Assembly (NCBI GenBank): GCA_030323885.1
Contig: CM059194.1
Location: 9,348,963 to 9,412,962 of the forward strand
Length of the DNA stretch: 64,000 bases
Direction: 5' to 3'
DNA from: Branchipolynoe longqiensis
Taxonomy: Eukaryota > Annelida > Polychaeta > Phyllodocida > Polynoidae
In this document: positions 32,305 to 41,405 of the stretch, piece by piece
How the letters are laid out: each line of letters starts with the position of its first letter
Numbering within the stretch: position 1 is the stretch's first letter
The notes under the pieces: generated by a model
Databases searched by the model: none
What the model was told of the DNA's origin: nothing
What the model saw: the letters and a program-made list of their open reading frames with translations, nothing else
Position numbers and translations under genes: made by a program

Positions 32305-32621
32305 AGGTCGGCGGGTGAGCATGTGGCGGAAACTGGGTCACCGGTGGCGTGGGCACCGCCGCTGCAGTCTAGGTGCGGCTGAGTGTTTTTGATAGGTTGG
32401 TGCGCGATACGGGCTGTGGTCTCACGTTCAGTTTTGCTGCAGATTAGTTTTCTATCCTCCGAGATATGTTTATCGGACGGCGGCTCAGCACCATCAAGAG
32501 GTGCTGTGGTTGCTGCCACCGGCCGATTTACTGAAACCCGTAGTTGTTGGTTCTGTCTCCGCCGCTTGCTTCTTCTCTAGTGTGCGTTTTTTGTTGTTAC
32601 ATTCATTTTCTCTGTGTGGAT
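32305..32621. repeat. direct repeat of the Gag 3' end/linker, copy A
   Basis: Second copy of 30810-31140, placed upstream of the Gag start. Read on the minus strand it encodes the Gag zinc-motif tail (HRENECNNKKR). It abuts the poly(A) of a LINE at 32622. Together with 38527-38617 it forms a second, partial Gag split by the LINE. Confidence 0.75.
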
Positions 32622-33386
32622 TTTTTTTTTTTTTTTGTTCAAGTGTTTTTATTCCTCTGAATAACATGTTGTCAGTGCTAATGCACTGGTCTTCCAGCCC
32701 TAATCACAATTGCCTCTACACAGTAAACAAATCTACAACAATATACAGGAAAATAAGCAAAACATCGTTACATGAATGATAGTTAAAGAACAAGATAAGA
32801 AAAATATAAACACATGCGGGGAGGTAACTAAGTTAGACTAGTATGGTAGGCGTTAGTAGGGGGTGGGGCACAGCTGGTTATCTTTCTAGTAGTAACATAC
32901 TCTTTGAAAGGGTGATGGGGGATGTAGGGTGGGCCTTTGTGATTGAACTTACGTTCATGGTAATCTCAGGTGGGGCCTATTGAGTTAGTAAGTACGTTAA
33001 TATTGATTAATCATGTACCTCAGTAGGATCCAACTACAATCATTTCCAGGCTCATTCCATTGTAGATGGGTTTTTGGTCTAGTTGGCCGCTACTGGTTGG
33101 GTTTACAGTGTTTGTTTGGGGGTGGGGGAGCGGGGGGACAGGGAAAGGAACGGCAACACCGACCAGGTGTATCATTGATCTGCTTTGGCCTAGGCTGGTT
33201 GATTTAAATGTGCATGGAGGTTTATCTTGAAAGTTTTGTAACAATCACTGTTCCTGACACGTGCTGGTAGTTGGTTCCAGAGTGCTCCCCCCAGAACAAC
33301 CGGTGACTTTTTCATTTTACTAGTTTTAACATGTGGCACTTTCAGGAGGGTGGCTTGTGCTCCACGTGTGGCTTGTGTAGGTGTGT

Positions 33387-36109
33387 CTATATGTAATATG
33401 GGTCTTTCGCGCAGTGGTACATTAGGCCTAATAGGTGCTTGTCTCTGCGAATATTTAGGGCATCTAGTTTAGCTTTATTGTGCATCTCAATGGTATGTAG
33501 TGTTTTTCCTTTAAATACTGTGCGCAAACCTCTATTTTGAATAGTTTGGAGCTTTGCTTGCTGCTTTTTAGTTAGTATATTATATATTATGTCATTATAA
33601 TCAATGATGGGCAGTATTGTGGTTTTGTACAATAGAAGTGCAGTCTCTTCGCTCATATAATGCCTTATTTTCCGGAAGGTGTTCATTTTGGCTGCCAATG
33701 TTCTGGTAATTCTATTTAATTGACTGGTTCCTGACATTGTAGGGTCAAGTGTAGTACCTAAATATTTATAACTTAGAGCCTCCTTAAGTATACACTCTCC
33801 TATTTTTATACTGACAATTGGTGAACTGGAACGTTTAGTTTTAGTTGCAAATATTACATATTTAGTTTTTATAATATTTATGGATAGTTTATTTTCCCTT
33901 TTCCACTGGTTTACTCTTTCTAAATCATGATTCATTTTGGATTCAGCCACTTTCACATCAACATCTGTAGCTACCAGTGCCACATCATCAGCAAATATGC
34001 TTCCCTTTACTTTTTCAAGTACTAGTGGGAGGTCGTTGATGTAGATTAAGAATAATAGTGGGCCCAGGGTAGATCCCTGTGGTACCCCTGTCTTCACTTC
34101 TCTCAGTGAGGAATTAACACCTTCAAGTCTAGTATACTGTGAACGGTTTAGTAGGTAATTTTTTAGCAGTTTAGTTGTCCCTGTGCCCAGACCACTATTT
34201 GCCGCTTTTCTATTAAAAGTTTGTGGTCTACAGTATCAAATGCTTTACGAAAGTCTATAAAGACAGCAATAGATAATCTTCCTTGATCCATCCCTGTCAT
34301 TAGTGTGTCTAGCACACCTGCCACTGCTTTGGTTGTGGAGTGGTTCTTCCTGAAACCATTTTGCTCTATTGCTAGGTAACCTGTGCTTTCATAAAATTCT
34401 GTTATTTGGTCATGGATTAGTTGCTCAACTATTTTGCCTGGTATTGGAAGAAGTGATATAGGTCTTAGTTCATTACACGTTTTAGGGTTCGACGTTTTCG
34501 GGATTGGCATAATCATTGCCCTTTTCCATGCATCTGGGTAGATACCTGTATCAATAATTAGATTAGTTAGATATGTGAATTCAGTAGCCAGTCCTAGCAT
34601 GGCATCTTTGATGAGCCTGGAACTTAGGTCTTCTAGCCCTGATGACTTGTATTCAGAGAGTAACTGCACCTTCTTGATAAGTTCTTGCTCTGTGACTGGG
34701 TGCAGTTCAAATTTATGAGTATTAACTTTGGGGTGGTATTTTTTGTCATTCAGTGGTATATCCTCTGATTGATTTGCTAGTTTTTCACCAATGTCGACAA
34801 AGTAGTTATTTATGAAAGTTGCTAACTCTCCCTTAGGTATTTTATCCCCAGTTAATTCATCGGTTAGATTTCCCACTGGCTGTACAGGTGCTGGAGCTAT
34901 ATCATTAATTACCCTCCATGCCTTCCTCGAGTTATTTTTATTCAAAATTATACCTGTTTTAAGAAACTTGGCCCTTGCACCTCTGTAGGCTGCCGTTGCT
35001 TTATTCTTTAGTTGTTTGGCTATGAATTCATCCTCAGGGTTGCCAGTATGTTCAAATTTTTGCGCAAAGTAATCCCTATCTTTCTGTAGCTCTAAGATTT
35101 CATTAGATAACCATTTGGGACGATTTTCTTTAACCTTATAGAGTCGCATAGGTGCATTCTCGTTTGCTGCTAGCGTTATTTTATCCAATAATAGTCGCCA
35201 ACATGCATTAGGGTCCTCTGTTTGGAGAAAGTTTTCAATTGGTTCCTGCCTTAGAGTTTCACAGTATTTATCAGTAGAGTATTGACTGTAAGTTCTACCC
35301 CAGAACTCTATTAGACCCCTAACATCCCTAGGTTGTTTCTTGATAACATAGATTGGTTTATGATCGCTTATATTATAGTTAATTACCCCTGTAGTAGTAC
35401 AGTATTTCATGTCTGTGAAGGCTAGGTCTAGAATCTTTTTGCTTTTTCGGGTTATTCTAGTGCAAGATTTGATGACCTGCTCCAATCCCTGTGAAACTGC
35501 AAAATGACTAACTTTTGTAGCTGTCTGTGTGCTTGGATCTGCTGTATCTGCATTAAAATCTCCCATAACCAGTGTCTCCATTTTGTCTAAGTCTGGTATC
35601 TGGTCCAAACAGTTAGTTAATAAGTCTAATGCAGTATCTAGGCTGCCATTAGGCATCCTATATATATTCCCTAATAGAATGCGCTTACAGTTGTCTGGTT
35701 TAATTATAACCCACTGGGCTTCAATTGTAGCGTTAGATAGGTTTAAGTGCTTCAATGTCTCATCATCCACATCAATGTTTGATTTAGAGTATATTGCTAA
35801 GCCCCCTCCTATCTTAGTCTTTCCATTGGGTAGTTTGGTGGTTCTATCTGCTCTTGTTAACTGGTATCCTTTAATTGATGCGAGCTTATCTTCAGTGCTT
35901 TTTGTTAGCCAAGTTTCAGATACTGTGAATATATCTATATTTGACCACAGCAGATCAACTCTGAGCATGTCAATTTTGTTAATTAAGCTTCTAATATTAA
36001 GGTGTGCTATTTTGAAACCAGCCTGGCTTTTGATTTCATCTAGAGGAAGTGTAATGCCTTCCACACAGTCCCTGCCATCCCCACGCTCCCCCACCACCTC
36101 ACCCACCAT
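33387..36109 (-). pseudogene. LINE ORF2, endonuclease/reverse transcriptase, frameshifted
   Basis: Endonuclease (APE type): AHLNIRSL, the catalytic Glu in VSETWLT, YRMPNG, VMGDFNAD and ISDHKPIYV. RT: LRPISLLPIPGK, EQNGFRKNHST and the first Asp block VFIDFRKAFDTVDH. The frame is lost by a one-base shift near 34190, and the other frame continues with KTGVPQGSTLGPLLFLIYIND, the catalytic FADDVALVA, YKYLGTTLD and the thumb region to 33387. The motif order and wording are those of the CR1/L2/Jockey group. The N-terminus may reach ~36234 in another frame. The enzyme would nick target DNA and prime reverse transcription there. One shift makes it inactive here. Confidence 0.88.
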
Positions 36110-36239
36110 ACCCTGGGCTCATGACCCAGTGTTTCTGGTGGGTTGGACTCCTTGTTGTGTAAGTTAGTGGGGGGAATACATATGCCCCCGTTTGTGTTGA
36201 CTAATGTCATAGACATGATCATGATGTCAGACATTGTGC

Positions 36240-37689
36240 TTCTTTTTGGTCAGGACAGATATTCGTGGATTATTTATCAGGTTAGTGCATGTTCAGCAGA
36301 TAGCTTATTGGTTGGTAGCGTGTTAGTATAACCTTGTATGATTGGGTGAGGGAACAATCAGAAAATATCAATATTCCACATTGTACTTTTTGAGAGAACC
36401 AATATTTCAACATTCCTGCAAGTATGTCTCAACATGTGCCAATGCTCTGCAAATGTCAGTGCAGTCAGTGGTTTCAAACCAAGCATTAAATACGGCTATC
36501 CTGCCCAGTGTACAATGGTACAATCATGCGCGCTAGGTGAATTATGGACCGACCTAGCTGTATGCCGCAGTCCAATGGTTAAATTTGTTTATCTGCCTCA
36601 GGCCGGCCAGTTGCTCATAATTTCAGGAAAATTTGGCTCAGTCATCACCTTGACTAAGATTTGCAGGTACAACTGAGCATGTGGTGCACTATCATCAGAT
36701 GCATGTCCCAGTAGACAGTAATGTTCACCCATGGCAATTGACACCCCACCTTGATCACATGGTGGGACCAGAAATGAAGTCCCATACCTTGTAGGGTGAG
36801 AGGCAGGCAGTCAGACCACTCCGCAATATCCTCTCCGTAGTCATTACAGTGAACATACCTATCAATTCCTATGTTCAGTCCAGAAACCCCATGGTCACAC
36901 TCACAAAACTACAACCATGCGCACCACCGGAAAAAACAACATAGCAACAACAAAACAGTTTTCAGCAGACATCTACAATCAATATCTCTCATTGATAACA
37001 TGGACATTTGAATATTGCAACAAATACTCAAATTGAAGCTTTCGTCATCATTGCAAAAATAGTGCATTTTTACCAATACATGTACATATACACACATGCA
37101 GACACAGAAATATATGTAGACATATATTCATGGCCATGCATTTGTGATTTTACAGAGAATGTTATGGTTTGGGCCATCTTTGACTACTATTTTCATTCTT
37201 GTGGGTTCTTACCTATGGTATAAAGTCAGGAAGGAAGAAAAAGCAAACAGAAAGCAGAAGACATTCATCCACATACCATGCAGTTAAATTTAGCAGGCAA
37301 GGCTAGATCAGGAAAAAGCATTTTAGTAGGCCAGTCAACCTGGAAACTGTCACTCTCTGTATTTCAGTTTGGTGTGACTCTTGTCATTAATGATAGTCCC
37401 TGCCCCATGTATGCCTGTAATGCATCAAACTCTCTGTCCTTATTGACTAGCTGGCAATCACTCAGGTACCCAAATCTACCTTAGTGTGTTTATGTTCAAT
37501 AGTGACACCAGGGACGACTAGTTCCATCAAATGAGGCAATGGGGCCAGCTAATGTAGTGACAGTCCGCCAGGCAACCAACCCAACCGAACACTTTGAGGG
37601 GTAATGTAACAAGAAATTTCTGAACCAATCGCCATCAATGTTCAGCAACCAAATGCGACATACAGTATCCTGGATATACAGTATAAAAA
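36240..37689. other. gene-less gap between the two LINE-type ORFs
   Basis: 1.45 kb with no recognisable coding sequence on either strand. It is longer than the usual inter-ORF spacer of LINEs, so it may contain an unrecognised insertion or UTR. Confidence 0.4.
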
Positions 37690-38676
37690 TTATGCTTTGA
37701 TTTGTTGCAGTCTATCTCTCGTTGCCTGGAGTATCAGACCCAACTTGTTTAGACCCTTGTAGGTCCTGTCGCGCACTTCTCTGCTGTTCAATGTGGCGCC
37801 GATTCCATAGAATGTGTTAGTGGTTGCTTCATTTAACTTGACTTTAGCAGTTCCCAGTAGTTTCGCCTGTAGGCTCATGTTTTGTGCAAATTTTAACTCA
37901 ACAATGTCTGCCAGTATCCTCTCCCTGTTTGATCTCCACTCTGCATTTCCCTCAGCCTGGTCACCAATACGTTTGGCTTCCAGTGCAGATGACATTGCCA
38001 GAACTTGATTGCGCAAGTCTTGTCTGCCTGCCAGATCACACTTTGCTGCTTGATACATGTGTTCTGCCGATCTGTACGTCAAGTCATTGTCAAAGATTGG
38101 TGTCAGGTAGAAGTTAGACAAATATGAATGTTCGGAGTGGAAATATATCTCACCATTCACACTTATCGTCTTGGCATCAGCGAGTGTACAGCCCTGTGGG
38201 AGTCGGTGTGGCTCTGAGTGTCGTATCTTTTTGTTGTCGATCACTATACCATCATCATGCACTTTTATGTTGTGTCCCTTTGTACGAGCCACTGCAGCCA
38301 CTGACCGGTAGTCTTCCCGTAGTCTCCTGGTCTCAGGTGTACTGTCGTCATTCAGGTAAATGCCTTTATACTCGGCCCGGTCTTTTAGCTGGGCCCTCCG
38401 GTAGTATATCTCATTTCGCATCACTGCTGACCGAAATGTCACAAGTATTGTGCGGGGTGTGAGATATTTGCCGTGTGCCGCTGTCTGCTGTTTTCCAATC
38501 CGAGTGACACTTTCAATCTGGTCAGACTTTCCGATACTTGTTTGCGCACCAAGCGCAGACATGGCAATAACGGTTGGGCAGGGTGCCGTGTGTGGAGGCA
38601 TGGCCGCAGTCGTTGCCGTACGGTAGGTTTCCATGGCAACTGTAATACAATCACTCCCACCTACAATATGAGTCAA
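37690..38676 (-). CDS. LINE ORF1-like protein with a C-terminal NADAR domain
   Basis: 328-codon open frame. The ATG at 38676 may not be the real start: residues ~20-50 are an out-of-frame piece of a Gag gene (38527-38617), so native sequence begins around SDQIESVTRIGK. Residues ~51-155 (TPRTILVTFRSAVMRNEIYYR, KGIYLNDDSTPETRRL, HDDGIVIDNKKI) look like the RNA-binding ORF1p-type region of LINEs. Residues ~172-322 match NADAR (YbiA-like): SYLSNFY, the conserved Glu in SAEHMYQAAK, Trp in NAEWRSNRERI, LKFAQN, LNEATTNTFYGIG and GLNKLG. NADAR enzymes act on ADP-ribose N-glycosidic bonds; bacterial members remove ADP-ribose from guanine. The reaction here is inference. No stop or shift is seen inside the domain. 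Confidence 0.75.
   Translation of the reverse strand: MTHIVGGSDCITVAMETYRTATTAAMPPHTAPCPTVIAMSALGAQTSIGKSDQIESVTRIGKQQTAAHGKYLTPRTILVTFRSAVMRNEIYYRRAQLKDRAEYKGIYLNDDSTPETRRLREDYRSVAAVARTKGHNIKVHDDGIVIDNKKIRHSEPHRLPQGCTLADAKTISVNGEIYFHSEHSYLSNFYLTPIFDNDLTYRSAEHMYQAAKCDLAGRQDLRNQVLAMSSALEAKRIGDQAEGNAEWRSNRERILADIVELKFAQNMSLQAKLLGTAKVKLNEATTNTFYGIGATLNSREVRDRTYKGLNKLGLILQATRDRLQQIKA
38527..38617 (-). pseudogene. 91-bp Gag fragment at the LINE 5' junction
   Basis: Two differences by eye from 31140-31230. Read in the Gag frame on the minus strand it gives the CGHASTHG...CHVCAWCANKYRK part of the zinc region. It ends at 38617, where unrelated sequence begins. Confidence 0.8.
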
Positions 38677-38880
38677 CTGTAGCTCTTTTTAAATAATGGT
38701 CAGATCCTGATGAAATTTTACATCAAGGTTCTTCTTGGTCTGGCAAATCACCTCAGCTTATAAAACCTGATATGACAAAATTAGATCACAGAAAAATGTA
38801 GGTTTCCATGGCAACTGTAATACAGCCCCCATTTTGAAATGCGGGCTGCTCGCTGGGACATCGGCCTTCATCGGCCATCA
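38618..38880. repeat. diverged direct repeat unit
   Basis: AGGTTTCCATGGCAACTGTAATACA occurs at both ~38626 and ~38799. The block GATCCTGATSAAATTT..CATCA.GGTTCTTCTT...CAAATCACCYCAGCTTAT...TAGATCACAG is repeated at ~39760-39870. Confidence 0.65.
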
Positions 38881-39900
38881 AATGTGGGGCCGGGTTCACG
38901 GCCATAACACGTTGCTAGGAGACATCAATTGTGACTTTCCTAGCAACAGTGGAAGGTCGAGCGCTCAGGCTCAGACCCATCAGCTGTGTCTTTGCATGCT
39001 CTGATGTTTTAGACGAGATTTAGGCCTTTATTGTCAGAATTCGGAAGAGATTTTAAATAAACATGACGGGAAGGGTTGTATTGATGAGTATTTATTATTA
39101 TTAGTGAACTGGATTGTGTTAGGAGGGTAAGAATAAAGCTGTGAGCTCTTAAAAAGTGATTGGAACGTTCCTTGCATTCTTTACTATTCTCCAGTCTTCT
39201 TGTGTATTAACCGCTATGGTCAACTTGATATTGATATTCAATTGTTTTATATGTTAATAAGGGCCTTCTGCGTGATAGGCCTTATGCAGCTGATTAACCC
39301 TTCTGTGGGGATATTAATAGACATATTAATAGACATATTAACAGAATTAACGTAGTGATATTTGGCTGAAAATAAGACATTAACGTAGGCTGACTATCAG
39401 TGACAGCGGGAGCACCACAGGTAGTGTCCAGTGGTGTCTGCTTAGTTCTGGATTAAATTACAGTATATTAACACACACCGAATGGCGGGGAGGAGAGCCA
39501 GTTAGTCGTAACACGAAGTAACACCTTTATTATATATATGCGGGGAAGGGACAAAAACCATATTTCTATGGTACTCTGGCTGTGGAATGACAATGATGAC
39601 AACGGTCTACATGCAGACAGGATGGGAGGTGGCGGCGGCCCGTGGCAGGCCCAGGAAATTCACATGGAAATTAACACGTAGTCTCGCCTTAGGCGAGGGC
39701 GAAATAGCCAAACGGTTATACAATCATGCCCACAACTGCAGTTACTTTATTAATGGTTTGATCCTGATCAAATTTGACATCACGGTTCTTCTTCGTATAG
39801 CAAATCACCCCAGCTTATCAAAACTGATATAGACAAATTAGATCACAGGAAAATGTAGGTTTCCTTGGCAGCCATACAATTCTGACCTAGAGAATCCGGT
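38881..39900. repeat. dispersed repeat, copy 2, gene-less
   Basis: Second copy of the family at 19690-20330 with the same landmarks in the same order, extended to ~39727 by TTCACATGGAA and CACGTAGTCTCGCCTTAGGCGAGGGC. No coding region seen. Confidence 0.65.
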
Positions 39901-40327
39901 CAAAACTGCCTGACACCAACTTTTGGCTCCAGATTCTAGAGTTGCGATTCCAGTTGTAGTCATTGTATGACCATTTTTAGGAAGAATTAATGTTAAAGTT
40001 TCACACTCTAATAGTTAACATGGACATTCCTGGCAGCCTTGCCTCTGATTTCTGCATCTGAAGACTTGAATGGCTTAGTAAAATGCCTTTCAAATGTCGT
40101 ACAACACTATATATAGAAACATGCCAACCTGCGAGGGGGGAGATCTGCGCCCTCCCTACACCAGTATATCCTAGATATACGCGTGTGTAGGAGGGGCAGA
40201 CCAACACAGAAACTAATAGGCGTATATGGTTAGTTTTATTTGGCTTATATCATCGCAGTGTAATCATGACTCAACCGTAACCATATTTGGCTGGGCAACC
40301 CGCCACGGAGCCCGCGACCCCAGCCAA

Positions 40328-41307
40328 TCAAACAGTGTCCGCGAGGGCCGTCGCGACACGCATATCTGCCAATATGCGATCAGAAAGTGGGGTACAAATG
40401 TATCTAAAGACAGTATCCGATGCCCAATCCCCCCTGGTCCTGATCTCCTCGAGGGAAGCACCCTGCATCGCTAAAAACGTGCAGCCCCCCCGACGTAAGG
40501 AGTGACAAGAATAGTCCTCCGGAAACAAGCCAACACACTTCGCAAAATGCTTAATTGTGGCTTGAACAGCCTCGTAAGAAAGAGGCACCAATGGCTCATA
40601 AGAACCTGGAACCAAAAAGGCCGATGTGTCTTCGGAAGTTGGTGTTTCGGCAAAGTGCCTCTCTAACCAATATACCGCACAAAGGTCAGTATTTACCACC
40701 CTGGTAATCGGAATTAACAGTTTCCGCTGACTGAATTGAATCGTTTTTGACTTACGTATAGCTAAGAGGGCACCCCAATCGTGAAAAGTGATATCTCTAC
40801 GGAGCAGCATAGAATCCGAATGCGTTATTTGACATTTCCGTAACAGGCCCCTAAATGCTGTCAACAGTGCCGCCCTAGTGGCTGTGTGACCTAAACTATT
40901 AGAAAATAATGAGAACATCAATAGCAACTGTTTAGGAAGCAACGGCGCTGCTCTGCGGACCTCGCAGCCCAATTTTCGTTTCGCCCCCCCCCCAACACAG
41001 TCTTCACAATATAGGATGTATATTCAATAGGGTCAGCATCCTGTGATTTAAAAAAAAAATTCAAGCCAGACAAATAATTGGTAATAGACGAGTATTTCAA
41101 AAATCCCGACAACCAGGTAACGTACAGTGCCACTTGTGTCGATGAACAAGGGGTTGGAATTAAATGTCCCGGAAAAGAGTCTATGAACCTCATGTAAGTT
41201 CGGACTTGCATACTACGCGCCAACTTCGAGTTAGGCGCGTAGTAATGCGATTGAAGCTCCTTCATGTTCCGTTGGAGATCTAGAAACAAAACCAAAACAT
41301 TAATCAA
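40328..41307 (-). pseudogene. tyrosine recombinase of the third YR family, one frameshift
   Basis: The N-terminal half (41307 to ~40990) has a core-binding region: MRFIDSFPGHLIPTPCSST, VTWLSGFLKYSSITNYLSGL. A C run at ~40985-40993 shifts the frame. The second half (40972-40328) shows an Arg in ATRAALLTAFRGLLR, the HSLRRGG pair, a Trp in RGDWASD and the nucleophile Tyr in TVFRYI. This is the standard YR set. The frameshift in a homopolymer may be true decay or a sequencing slip. The protein would integrate the circular cDNA. Confidence 0.82.
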
Positions 41308-41405
41308 TGTTAAACAAATCGTGGCAGCACATATGTTTGGGCAAGCTAGCCTGCATGGCTGACCTTAAAGACGGTGTGGTCCACCTGCTCAGTGCATCGC
41401 ATACC

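Larger units (their letters stand above)
32622..38526 (-). mobile_element. LINE insertion (CR1/Jockey-type) in a Gag gene
   Basis: On the minus strand it ends in a poly(A) (plus-strand T run at 32622-32638) after a conserved 3' hairpin. It contains an endonuclease/RT ORF (36109-33387) and, further 5', a NADAR-containing ORF1-like gene. At both ends the flank is the same Gag sequence (32621 leftward; 38527-38617 rightward), separated by only ~3 bp in the intact Gag copy near 31136-31140, so the whole 5.9 kb went into one Gag gene. The 1.45-kb gap between the ORFs could hide a second insertion. Confidence 0.65.

Noticed and set aside
37690..38676. Host NADAR gene
   Set aside because: It has no introns or own promoter visible, sits behind a LINE ORF1-like region in the same frame, and lies inside an interrupted Gag. 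A retroelement gene is more likely.
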